Assembly (NCBI GenBank): GCA_947652605.1
Contig: OX393578.1
Location: 57,791,415 to 57,855,414 of the forward strand
Direction: 5' to 3'
DNA from: Elmis aenea
Taxonomy: Eukaryota > Arthropoda > Insecta > Coleoptera > Elmidae
Length of the DNA: 64,000 bases
Shown: piece by piece, positions 12,039-23,437 of the stretch
How the letters are laid out: every line of letters starts with the position of its first letter
How positions within the stretch are numbered: position 1 is the stretch's first letter
Position numbers and translations under genes: made by a program
The notes under the pieces: generated by a model
What the model saw: only the letters and a program-made list of their open reading frames with translations
Told to the model about the DNA's origin: nothing
The model's database searches: none

Positions 12039-12285
12039 ACTCATTCGAAGTATGGAATTCAAGTACAGAAGACCATAAAAACGTACGACGAATCGTCCTC
12101 TTTGGAGTCTACGCATTCCTCTATAGTAGTCAAAGCAATTTCCGACGTATTCAAAAATAGTAAAGTGAAGTTAACGTGTTTAGCGACGATATTTTCGCTG
12201 TACAGGCGATCTCAACAAGTGGAAATCTTGGAGGACACACCTCAACCGGAGCCTGTGATGGACTCAAACACACATTCCAGCGAAG
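12039..12285 (+). CDS. beat: Beaten-path family Ig protein, internal exon (second half of Ig2 and linker)
   Basis: Phase 0 start: THSKYGIQVQKTIKTYDESS, then a serine-rich turn, SSIVVKAISDVFKNSKVKL, TCLATIFSLYRRSQQVEIL and EDTPQPEPVMDSNTHSSE. VKLTCLATI supplies the F-strand Cys that pairs with the Cys in the previous exon, completing Ig2; 'K.KLTC.A.I...Y..S' is the usual Beat pattern. An acidic, Pro-rich linker follows, as expected before the C-terminal tail. The exon is 247 nt (82 codons plus 1 nt) and ends before the donor GTCAGT, so it is not the last exon. The intron before it is about 4.2 kb. Confidence 0.9.
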
Positions 12286-13485
12286 GTCAGTGCTATTTTT
12301 GTTTGGAATGTTTATAAAAATCGCACATTTTTTAGGCATTGCTTGCAGTAAACTAATTTTTGGGGTGTTCTTAGCTGTTTTATTTTTTTGCAAATGCTGT
12401 TTTTTTAAAGTAATCTCTTGGCTTAGTAGTAGTCCTTAAATAAGTACCTATATTCATACATGGTATATCAAATAACTAGGATAACTATTGGTTCCTCGTT
12501 TATCTAAAAAGCTAATGGGAGATAAAAGTATAGCAAATTTCTGCTTGTTTCGTAAATGTTAAGAGAAAATTTCTAATGCTTTTTTGTTTAAATTCATTAA
12601 AGAATAAAACAAAAAGTAGGTCTTTGTAAATTCGTCGTATTGATTTAATTTTTAAATAAACCAACAACCAAAAGTTCTGTGCCACGTAACAATTCGTTTG
12701 CTACAAGTTAATTTAATTGGATTTTTGTCTGTTTTGGACCAATGTTTAATTTTCTTGTACTTTACACTTCTCAACACAATTAAGGGATATTTGTTAATTG
12801 CACACATCTATCCTTAATTGTTGTGAGCAGTATAGTCGAAAAATATAACACACCTCTCAGGATTTATTAACAATATTGTCAAAAACATGATTTTTATGTA
12901 ATCAGCTTTGCTTTGAGAAAATAAACCCTTTCTAAACGTATAAAACCGGAAAAAAAAGTTCTATTTTGCAACTGTTACAAATAGTTTAAGATAATCAACA
13001 ATGATATTATCTAAATAATACCATTTAAAAATCTGAAAAGTATGTGTACATTTGGTTACATTTATGATTAATATTCATAATTTAATTTCGCTAATTTACT
13101 GTAATTTAACCAACCTTTTAACCCTTAAGATAAGTTAGTTTCCAAAAGTGACGCTAAGGTATGTGAAACAGTTTCCATACTATATTCTATGGGGACTTTT
13201 TCGCCAAAGTTCATGCTCGAATTGTTTTTGTTCATGACGGATTAATCATTGATTAGAACTAAAGCAAAATCATTAGAGTTTATCAATTAATTATTTGTGT
13301 ACTAGAAATCAAAATTTTACATTCTATTTGGTTTCGATAATGTTGAAAATCCATTAGCGTAGCGGAGATGAACTGGCAAATTTCAATTCGGTGCCTTTAT
13401 TCTTTCGTATACAAACTACAAAGTGTACAAATGTTAGTTTCCGATATACTGTTTCAAAATATTCTTATAAAATCCCCAATTATAT
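12286..13485. other. Beat intron or downstream sequence, unassigned
   Basis: AT-rich sequence beginning at the donor of the last visible Beat exon. No repeat or exon is recognisable. Confidence 0.4.
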
Positions 13486-13854
13486 GTTCCATGTGACGTT
13501 TCGCTTTTTTAAACCATCATCAGGTCAATTTTTTCTTATGGACGCTATATCTGACTTTAACGCCAATTTGTAAAGCATTTTACTTTGAATTCGACAATTT
13601 ATAACACTTACCCCTTTACTGAAACAATTCTTAAAAATGGCAAAAACAAATATTTTATTTTGAAAAATTCCCAATCGGCATGATAAATATTTATCTTTGT
13701 CCCTTTTTAACAAAAATTGTTTCAAAAAAGGGGTAAGTGTTGTACATTGTCGAATTCAGAATAAATTTACAAATTGGCGTTAAAATCAGATATAGCGTCC
13801 ATAAGAAAAAATCGATCTGATGATGGTTTCAAAAAAGCGAAACGTCGCATGGAA
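13486..13854. mobile_element. Foldback element (about 160-bp arms)
   Basis: The two halves are inverted copies. TCCATGTGACGTTTCGC at 13488 pairs with GCGAAACGTCGCATGGA ending near 13852; ATGGACGCTATATCTGA pairs with TCAGATATAGCGTCCAT; and AACACTTACCCCTTT pairs with the 'aaaggggtaagtgtt' at about 13727. The centre is about 70 bp of AT-rich sequence. GACGTTTCGC...CATCATCAGG ends resemble a miniature repeat type widespread in arthropods. A related-looking ACGTTTTGTG...CATCTTCAGG string lies near 18440. Confidence 0.75.
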
Positions 13855-15038
13855 TTAAGTCCTTCATATTTTATAGATTAAGAAATCCTGCAAAGATTCC
13901 ATTGGCAGAATTATTGGCATATTCCTAAAAATCAATTAATTTATATTACAAGTAAATCCGTCTTAACAAATATTGTATACTTTTTTGTTGTTGAATGCAT
14001 CGGGCAGTTAAAAAATATGCCTTTTCTCGTTCTGACATCTTTAAATATGCTTTTTTAATACATTAGGAAAGAACACATTCGTTATTATTGCTTTTAGGTT
14101 GAGTCTGCCAAGTTGTTTGTAGGAATTGCATTGAATTCATGATCTGAATTAGTGGCAAAAAAAATTTAAAATATTAAAATTAAACAAATTTTATGAACTC
14201 AGTTTAGGGCTTTGTAGCCTACATCCTACACACAAACCATTTTAGGACAGTTCTACCGTACCCAGTACGTGATATTTCTAGTTTTGCATGTCGCTTCTTC
14301 GCTGCTATGCTTTTGTAATATTGCTTACAGCTTAGTAGAGCTTTCAATGTTCCTGAATTAGCTGACGATGAATTTATTGTACAATTTCTGCAATTTTTGT
14401 TACAGGAAGCAATGTAGCAACACGAACAACATACAGTTCGCTATACATTGTCAGCCTACAATGTGTTGTAACTTTTTTAACATGTAAACTAAAAATGAAA
14501 TTGTGATTGTGTTAAACACACGTTTAAACTATGACAGTGACTGCAAAGCAATGCGTGATTTAGTGTGTGAATGAAGTGACTAAAAAATGTGTGTAAACGT
14601 GTTGGTAGATAAAAACGAACCTAATAACTGTATTTAGTTAAATTTATTAGCATAAAAAAAAACAGTGCTTCGCGATGAATAGACGGTGGTGATAGATGAA
14701 AAGTTTTATAAACCCTGTAAATACTGAAACTTTTGACTGCAAAATAGTTTCAACGTTATTTGTGTAATTAAAATAAATTGAATTATCTGTTATTGTAATA
14801 ATTACAAATATTTTACTTATAAATGCTCAACAGAATGCGCTGAATAATTTAATCAAGACTTGAAAGCTATCTCAGTAAGTCCTCCAATAAAACAATGGTG
14901 TGTTAATTGCATTGTTTAATTAAATCCAGTAATTGGTGCTTTTTTGTGCAGGTTTTGTTCTCTTACTTAATTGAATGGCCTACACATATTTTTATACAGT
15001 CAAGTTGGTGGCGTTTATTATTGGAGATAAACCACAGG
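13855..15038. other. Unassigned AT-rich sequence
   Basis: No coding region or repeat was recognised. Confidence 0.35.
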
Positions 15039-15254
15039 TCTCTCTTGTACAGAGTGGACCAAATTTGAATGTTTTACGGGGTATCTTGGTTACCTTAATA
15101 GTCTGCAGTTGCGAAATGGAAAGCGACATAAAAAATCTAATTACACAGGCGTTCTTTTCTCGAAAAAATAGCTCAAGAGATTTTCGCTAACTATTGGGGT
15201 AACCGAGATACGCCTTAAAACATTCGAATTTGGTCCACCCTGTACAAGGGAGGC
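15039..15254. mobile_element. Miniature inverted-repeat element
   Basis: TIRs of about 55 bp: TACAGAGTGGACCAAATTTG at 15048 and, inverted from 15244, TACAGGGTGGACCAAATTCG. Both continue through GAATGTTTTA and end in GGTTACC. Homology extends a few bases outward (CTC[T/C]CTTG), so the true ends may be near 15039 and 15254. The open frame across it is a by-product of the repeat. Confidence 0.75.
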
Positions 15255-15986
15255 TATTACTTCATTTTTAATTAACATAAAGTTCATTTCTTTTACAACT
15301 AAATCTCCACCGTCATTGGAATATTATTTCACGTACCTGATTTGACTGAAATTGGAATAAGAAAAATATTAAAATGTTTTATTCAACAAAAAGCCGTATA
15401 TGAATACATGTATTTTTATTAAATCGTATTTTAGGACGTTAGGTTTGCAGTATTTTATCCTTCTGTAAGTCATAAATTGCATATTACGGACCCCACATCG
15501 AATTTCAGAACACAACAATATTTCGTTATTTGTACTAAAGGTTTACCAAACTTAACATAAAAATTGAGAACATTTTAACCTGATTTCGAACGGGTAAAAT
15601 AAATATTTAGTTGCGTCGTGTTGTTTCACCGCTACACAAACAATTAGAATTATTGCAAAGGTTTGTAATTTGCTGCATTCAATTGTTTTTCTGCGCGCAT
15701 AATATTTGGTTTAATTGTTGCAATTCGATAAATGTCAGCTAAATACGCGAAAATCATGTCATTAGTAACTGGAATGGCTGCAAATCTGGCAACAAGAGAA
15801 CCAAGAAATTGCAAAGAACACACACTTTTCGCAAAGAAAAATTTTGTGTATTGTATGATACAACATTTGATTTTATTTACTTTAAATTGCCGACAAATAC
15901 AACATTTTAAAGGACAGGTTCTTATTCAACAATAAATTTATTTAGTAAAACTGCTTTTGGTTTGTTATCACCAAAGATATTTTACA
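15255..15986. other. Unassigned AT-rich sequence
   Basis: No coding region or repeat boundary was recognised. Confidence 0.35.
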
Positions 15987-16783
15987 TACTGGGTCATTCT
16001 TAAGTATTGCAAAAAAATCATGATGTGATTCCTTATCAAAAATTGAAGGGGGTCTTTATATAAAATGTTTTCCTTAGGCGTCTCCTTTCGGAGTTACACC
16101 CCCTAACAGGTAGCGGTAAAATGGGGTTTTTAATATATTACCCAAATTTGGATAAATGTAGGAGAATGATATTTGGTAGGTTTGTTATACTTATTAAAAA
16201 AATTTCCTTAGTAATATTTTCAATCATCTCCCACCTTCACAGGGGGTTGAAAAATGCGACCCCTGTTGGTTTTTTTATCAGAACTTTTTATTGGGTTAAA
16301 ATTTTTCAATTTATTAGAATAGTTTTTAAAAAGCTAATTTGTTTAGAAACTTTTTATATTATTTAGTTTTTCTCGTAAAATCCACCGTTTTTAAGTAAAA
16401 AATAAAATAAATAAAAATGCACCAATAAATAAATAAATGAAACTTTCAAAAACTGTATTTTTTAATTTGCAAAATTTTAACTCAACAAAAAGTTCTGATA
16501 AAAAAAACAACAGGGGCCGCACTTTTCAGCCCCCTGCGAAGGTGGGAGATGATTGAAAATATTACTAAGGAAAACCTTTTATTAAATATAACTAATCTAC
16601 CAAATATTATTCTCCTACATACATCCAAATTTGAGAAATGCAATAAAAATCTAATTTTAGTTAGGGAGGGTGTAAATCCCAAAGGAGACGCCTAAGGAAA
16701 ACATTTTATATAAAAGACCCCCTTAATTTTCAAGAAGGAATCACCTCATGAATTTTTTTGCAATACCTAATAAACACCCTGTA
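15987..16783. mobile_element. Foldback element (about 315-bp arms)
   Basis: The left arm (15987-16306) and right arm (16471-16783) are inverted copies: GGCGTCTCCTTTCGGAGTTA pairs with the CCCAAAGGAGACGCC block, and ATCATCTCCCACCTTC pairs with GAAGGTGGGAGATGAT. The right end is AACACCCTGTA. The left end, TACTGGGTCATTC, is a mutated form of TACAGGGTG. The mirror-image frames at 16121-16366 and 16482-16682 arise from this symmetry and are not genes. Confidence 0.8.
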
Positions 16784-18647
16784 TATTAAACACATTTAAT
16801 TTTTATTTGTGACCCAGTTGCTCTCTTACCCCTTGTTCTTCCCTCCCTATTCAACTTTAATATTGACACATCTCAACTTAACGAATTTTGGCCACAGCCA
16901 TCTAATTTTGATGTTTTATAAAATTTTGTTGTACACTGAAGTCTACTACAAAAACTACAAAGCTAGCTTGTATCGTCTAATTGAAAATACTTTAGCAGCT
17001 TTTGCTAGTTAAATTAAACAAAAAAACTTTACTTCGAAAAGAATTCGCCAGATGTCAGTTTTTATTTTTCGATGCTAGTTATCAGACTACGTTAAAACCG
17101 GTTTTAAAACTTATCATTTTGAGTAGTGCACGCGTTTTGAGTAGTTTCAAATGATTTCGCAGTGCGTGGTTTGATATTCAGTTTAATTAAATAAATAGCA
17201 AATTCGTTGTTAATAGTGCAAAATTAAAACTTGTAGTTTGTTAGCTGTTGAAACAAAATCTGTCAACGTGTCCCAGACAAAAAGCAATTCATCTTTGATT
17301 TTTTGAATCGCAGCTTGTAAAGGCAAGTCCAACATTTTTGTTTTTAAACTGATGATGTAAGTTGGAATAATATTCTCACGTATTCGAGCTTAAATTGTTA
17401 GTATTTTGGTTTAATTGTATAAATACATATTTTTGTACCAATCAGGAGATGTAAAAATAAACTCCCAACTTTCTTTTAGGGTCTTGAAAGCTGCGCACGG
17501 GCCAGTTTTTTATTTACACTTTTCGTAAGGCTAATCTTTGAAGTTCTTAAAACAAATCACCAGAATAATAAACAAATCAATGTAATTATTTTGCAAACAG
17601 TTTAATTTATTTTCAAGGCAATTTATTGCGGAATTGAAGTTTCTTTAACAGCACTTCTAAAAATGACGCTCAAATAATTACCCTAATTATTACAAAACCT
17701 AACTTGCAAATAATTTTAATATTTTAATTATTGCAGAGAATAAATTATAAACAAATTTGGTAAACCTTTATAGGATTTCCACGAATAGAGTGTAACAGTG
17801 AAAATTATTGTAATAATGATTCGATTTTCTAAATACTAACAATAATGCACATATAAAATGTGTTATAAGCATTTTAACAATTAAATGGTTTTAAATCTGT
17901 TAAATATACATTTTAAAATCATCATAAATTATAATTTGTTAGCCGGCATTGATTCATTTAAATTTATAGGTGAATTGGTGGTTTAAATTTTCAAATAAGC
18001 ACTTTTCGCTAAACGTAATAATGTTTAAAAGTAAGTATTAATATAATTTAAATTTTATTAACTAATATTTACTGGAGTCGTACAGGGTATTAATAAACTA
18101 AACTTTCATTTATTTGCGAACTGGCCTTGGAAAATAAATTTAGCCAGTTTTTTTTTAATTTGTCATTACTTGAAAACTAACTGTTCAACCTTATTCGTGG
18201 ATTCCAATATTCTACAATCATGTTTATTAAATGAATGTACTTACTTACATGTCAATAAAAATGTAATATATCAGTAATTGTTAATAAATGGATTATTACA
18301 AAAAAAATTGTTATATGTTCGCTAGTAATATGCTGCAAAATATCTAATAATTAAATGATAATACGTATAGGTTTTTGGGTACACGACCTCATTATGTTTG
18401 TAATGCGGCTAATTTCATTGTATTTTGAAGCAGTTTTAGCGACGTTTTGTGTCTTATTGTATCGCACATCTTCAGGTATTTGTTAGTAAATGCTAGTGAA
18501 AAAACTGAGTAAGTAATGCCTTTTTAAATTAGGTTTTCAAGGTAAAGTTGACACGCGTCGAATCTGTTTGCATTACAAAAGGCGTTTTCTTAACAGACGT
18601 TTCCCTTATTATTGCTGCTCATATTTTCAGGTTGTTTTTGGTAAATG
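16784..18647. other. Unassigned AT-rich sequence
   Basis: No gene was found. A TACAGGGTATT string at 18081 and an ACGTTTTGTGTCTTATTG...CATCTTCAGG string near 18440 look like single ends of miniature elements, but their partners were not found. Confidence 0.35.
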
Positions 18648-18859
18648 CTAGAGGTCTTTCAAGATAAACTTAACTGTAGCGCAGAAACCGAAACTCGTCT
18701 AAAGCGTTAAAATTACTGCGCCACCTAAAAACATACGTCTATTTCAACAACGGGGTTATAACCTATAATAATATAATGTTTTTAAAAAGGTCCACATGTT
18801 GACCACCATCACCTTTCCTTGCGTATTTCGTGGTCCCGTTTATCTTGAAAGACCTCTAG
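18648..18859. mobile_element. Miniature element with perfect 22-bp terminal repeats
   Basis: CTAGAGGTCTTTCAAGATAA(AC) at 18648-18669 is the exact inverse of 18838-18859. The interior of about 170 bp contains no coding sequence. The transposon superfamily cannot be decided because no clear target duplication is visible. Confidence 0.7.
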
Positions 18860-19631
18860 TAAAAAAATATTTTCTCTACGTGTTTTTTTTGTTGTTTCAA
18901 ATGATGGTAGATTCATTAATGCTCTTTGCCGATTATTTTTGGACGGTATTTGATCACTTGTAATATAGCCTTTGTCTGAAATGATAATCGATCTAAAACA
19001 CACCAAAAATAATCCACATAAATAATGCGATGTAAGTCGGTGTAACACAAAATCGGTAAAATTAAATGTGACTTCGGGATTCTGCTTATAATGAATTCGT
19101 ATTAGGTGCCAGCGAAAGTAATGTCAACTCATTTTAAACTACTCAGGAGAGGTTCTTTCGGGTATAAAGTTGTCGTATAACGTTGTCTCCCTTAAATTTA
19201 AAGTTCTGTTTTGTGTCTAAGTTTCATCAACTTTCGTTTACTTTGTCACGAAGGTAGCGGTTTGAGAGGTCTCTCAATCTTTAAGTACTTTTAAAAGTTT
19301 CAGGTGGAGCCCTAGATCTCTTAAGGCGTAGTAATTGAAATTGTAAGTAAATTTAGAGACATTGGCTCAAGAAGCCACGAAAGCGAATAATCGGTTTTGC
19401 GGGGCGAGTGTGCAAAAAAATCGGGACGGCTAAATGAGTTGGATTTTGTAGATTGCTTTAACGCGAGTTGACTTTGTATTTTAAATTGTAGTTACGTGCA
19501 CTATTTTAAATTATAATGACCTAGGGGCGTTAATAATTTTGCAATATTTTTGTTTTAACCCAAAACAATACCTTCATTGGGCGTTAACGACAAAATTATA
19601 ATAAATAAGCCCAATAAATCTAACTTATGTG
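18860..19631. other. Unassigned sequence
   Basis: No coding region was recognised and no paired ends were found. Confidence 0.3.
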
Positions 19632-20145
19632 TACAGGGTAGTCTATTTTCGATGCCCATACAGCGTCTCTCGGTTATTATCAGAGATTTAAAAAAAAAAC
19701 GAAGAACCTAGTCTCGATTTTTTTTTTGAGAGGTCATTGCCGTAAACAGATTTTTTAATTTTCGAAATATAGCCCAAAACCGATTTTTGGCAATTTTCAA
19801 AAATGTTAAATATCTCACCTAAACGAAATAATAGAGATAAACAAGAGACATATTTGGCATAGATTTTGGTCTTTAATAAGAAAGCGATATTATATATTTT
19901 TGAATAGCGCAAAAAAAAGCTTTCGATTTGTATTAAAGCCAACTACGGTTTCCATTTAAAATAAGAAAGGTGTAATATATCGATATTTATTTGAGAAAAA
20001 AAAGTTGAATATTGCTGTCTTATTAAGGACAAAAAACCATGCCAAAAATGACTGTAAAGTTTTCCATTATCATTTTGTTTAAGCGAGATATTTATCATTT
20101 TTGGAAATTGCCAAAAATCGGTTTTTAGTTATATTTCAAAAATTG
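19632..20145. mobile_element. Foldback repeat with about 145-bp arms
   Basis: The left arm (about 19755-19900) and right arm (about 20000-20145) are inverted copies; CCGATTTTTGGCAATTT pairs with AAATTGCCAAAAATCGG, and TAAATATCTC pairs with GAGATATTTA. A GTACAGGGTAGTC string at 19632 may be the outer left end. The right arm runs straight into a different repeat at 20140, so this is a composite or nested unit. Confidence 0.65.
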
Positions 20146-20370
20146 GTAAATAGAAGAATTTCGATTTTGTCTCTGACGGTTTCATGGCCAACGCGATCGC
20201 AAAAATTACCTTTATTATTCAACTTTTCAGTTTTCTCCCTATTTTTCCGAAGGAAATGGCCAGTGGCACGTATAACTCTGCAAAACATTTAGTTTTGACG
20301 TTCTTGATGCAATAAAGACAGCCTTGATCAGATTCTAGCGACAACATATCGTGACTTTCCCTGGTCAGTC
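20140..20370 (+). mobile_element. Half copy of the GATCGC foldback family
   Basis: This matches the right arm of the element at 32255-32946: AATTTCGATTTTGTCTCTGA, CCAACGCGATCGCAAAAATT, TTTTTCCGAAGGAAATGGCC and CACGTATAACTCTGC follow in the same order. It ends with the ATTCTAGCGACAACATATCG terminus. No inverted partner is present. Confidence 0.75.
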
Positions 20371-20900
20371 AAGGACGGTTGAGAAATAAGAACAGAAAAT
20401 GTTTTTGCAAGACAAAATAATTGGAAAAGGGGCGCAGTAAAATTTGATGCAAAAAAAGGGGGGGCGTAAATACAAAACGGTTATGAAACAGTGGTATCTT
20501 GCAAAATTTACTGTAGAAAACAATTATAAGTATTTATGATATAAAAGCACTAATTCGTTTTCACAAAAATAAATGGTAAAAGAGCATCTTTAAAAACTTC
20601 TACCAAAATTGTTGAAAAAAGCTGACTCATATGATTTGTGTATAATAAAAATTTAATAAGTCTTAAAAGGTGTTCTTTAGGAACAATGTTTCAGAAGAAA
20701 ACCTCTTTGCTTAAGTGGAAAGAAGGACATTTTTTGAATCTACAAGTTTATTTTTTTTTTTTATTGTAACAACCGTTATGCCCAATATTGCAAGCTTAAC
20801 ATTGCCTAGGGGTTTTTAAGTTTTTTTAAAAACCAATATTAACATTTGTCCAACACCCAACCATGACTAGATAAAATTATAATTAAGACTGAAATTCATA
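20371..20900. other. Unassigned AT-rich sequence
   Basis: No coding region or repeat boundary was recognised. Confidence 0.35.
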
Positions 20901-22019
20901 TATACAGGGTGTCCCCATTATACACGGCAAAAAAGTATGTGCATATTCCTGAGTGAAAATGATGACCATTTGTCAAATATTTTGTTATCCGAAAATGCTT
21001 CCTTTTAAAGTTAGAGACCTCCAAAGTTGCAAGAAAAAAGAATAAAAAAATCGATTACGTCCTAGCCGTTTAAGCTAGAGCTATCAAACTTGGCCGAAAT
21101 GTTTGGGTGTTTCCCATTGACTTTGTGGGATAATTAGAAAGAAAACACGTAATTGGAAGTATGATTTACAGGCAGGTCATCCGCTTACCATCTTCAGAAT
21201 TTTTTTCTCTGGGATAAAATTGAAAATGTCATTCGTCCATAAGAAAGTACCACTTAAGAGGAAAAAATTCGTCCCTCTTTGTTTTTTGCTGTAAACGTAG
21301 CCGTTTTCGAGAAAATTAGAGCTAAAGATGCATCGACAAACTCTGTTTATACACCTCAATTATTTTTTTTTACTAAACTTAGTTGGCTAATGTCATGCTT
21401 GACTTAAGGCTTGTTCATAATAAACTAAGTGAATGTCGGCTAATTCGTTTAGCTTTAGAGTATACAAGTTTGTGTCTGACATTTTTAAAAAAAGGTTAGG
21501 TTGTGAACAAGCCTTAAGTCAAGCATGACATTAGCCAACTAAGTTTAGTAAAAAAAAAATTTGAGGTGTATAAACAGAGTTTGTCGATGCATCTTTAGCG
21601 CTAATTTTCTCGAAAACGGCTACGTTTACAGCAAAAAACAAAGAGGGACGAATTTTTTCCTCTTAAGTCGTACTTTCTTATGGACGAATGACATTTTCAA
21701 TTTTATCCCAGAGAAAAAAATTCTGAAGATGGTAAGCGGATGACCTGACTATAAATCATACTTCCAATTACGTGTTTTCTTTCTAATTATCCCACAAAGT
21801 CAATGGGAAACACCCAAACATTTCGGCCAAGTTTGATAGCTCTAGCTTAAACGGCTAGGACGTAATCGATTTTTTGAATTTTTTTTCTTGCAACTTTGGA
21901 GGTCTCTAACTTTGAAAGGAAGCATTTTCGGATAACAAAATATTTGACAAATGGTCATCATTTTCACTCAGGAATATGCACCTACTTTTTTGCCGTGTAT
22001 AATGGGGACACCCTGTATA
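20901..22019. mobile_element. Large foldback element (about 515-bp arms)
   Basis: The left arm 20901-21416 and right arm 21505-22019 are almost perfect inverted copies around an 88-bp centre. The ends are TATACAGGGTGTCCCCATTA and its exact complement, so the core CAGGGTG...CACCCTG is flanked by TA on both sides (and TATA overall), as in Tc1/mariner-type insertions. Each arm contains a mirrored 60-codon frame of no recognised function. There is no transposase, so it is non-autonomous. A single arm of the same family is at 8107-8395. Confidence 0.9.
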
Positions 22020-23429
22020 GAAAACTTTAGAAAATTATACAAGTACCGTTTACAAGGAAAGAGACATACTGCCTTTTTAAAGTACATCAAAAGTTTAAAT
22101 ATAATTTAGCGCCATTGTATGTAGCTTTATCTTTAATTTCGTAATATTGTTGGGGTATTTTTTTAAACATTCCCTATAATTAAGGTGCTTTTGCTTCTTG
22201 AGACATCTATAAAAATTTAATCTTGAAATCAAAGAAGTTTCATTCATTTAAATAATGAATTTATAATTATTGGGGCCATAAAAATTTACTTAAATATCTG
22301 TAAAATAAGTTAGACAAGTTTTAAAAAATTGCTTTATTTTTGGTTATTTTTTGAACGTTCAAAATAATTGTAAAAAAATTGTAATTTTCATCTTTTTAAA
22401 AACTCAATTTTTTTTTAATCGTCTATTCCTACTACAAATAGAATACCCTGTCACATTACATAGTACTTTTTTTAAAACATTCAGCGACTGAAAATTCCAT
22501 CTTTATTCGGAAATATCGTCAAAAGTTATAATTATAATTTTATTTTCGTTTTATTTTTCTTTTATTTTCCACTGAATGCTTCAGAGCGCTTTCATAAAAC
22601 GAATTTTTTAATGAAAAGATGGAATCTCCACTTTCACTGCTCGTTCTCCTAGACTCTAGTGATTGTTATCCGGTCATAAAACGGCTGCAGAAGATTTTAC
22701 GTTTCTTGGATAGCTCCCCGTCTTTAAATTTATTGAGACAAACACTGCGATAACTTAAGGTGAAGAGCTTACCCTGAAAGCACTGGATCAAATATAAAAT
22801 ACTCGTTTCATTACTATACCAGATAAAACTCTGAATTAAGCTATATAGGTACACATTTGCCGGCATTCATTTGAGCTCTCTCAAATCCTTTTATGTCTTT
22901 GTAGATCTAATTCAACGGTAAATACACAATTACTAACGCAGTAACCCTCGGTGCTTACAAATGAACGTATCAATTGTTCTTTATGAGGATATTTTCGTTT
23001 ACAAATAATTACAGGGCAGGAAGTTCAACACACGATTTTGTAAATTTATACTTACATTTGATATCAACACTAAATTTAAACTTTCATTTGATACCTAATG
23101 CAATGCAATATTAGTTTTTGACGCCACTAAAAGAAACAACAAAAATGAAGGGTTATCAAAATCAAATTCTATCGTTTAGCTCATATTTCATAACTTAATA
23201 TTTTCAATTTCGTAAAATTATTTAAGCGAAGGTAAACAAATGTTGAAGAAAATAACAAAAAGTAGATTTTTGGTAGGTATTAAAGTTAATAATATAGATC
23301 CTTTATAGAAAATGTTATTAGATTAATATTAATTTAAAATATTTCACCAATATTAAAAAATGTTGACATATCTATACTTTCCCAGTATTGTATGTCAATT
23401 TTTAGCCTATGTTGGCCCAATATTTTGTG
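22020..23429. other. Unassigned AT-rich sequence
   Basis: No gene was recognised. An ATACCCTGTCAC string at 22442 could be a lone, degraded CACCCTGTA-type end. Confidence 0.35.
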
Positions 23430-23437
23430 CTACTGGG

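Noticed and set aside
16121..16682. A pair of similar frames on opposite strands
   Set aside because: They are explained by the inverted arms of the foldback element 15987-16783.
21177..21743. Two nearly identical 60-codon proteins on opposite strands
   Set aside because: They are the mirror images produced by the arms of the foldback element 20901-22019.
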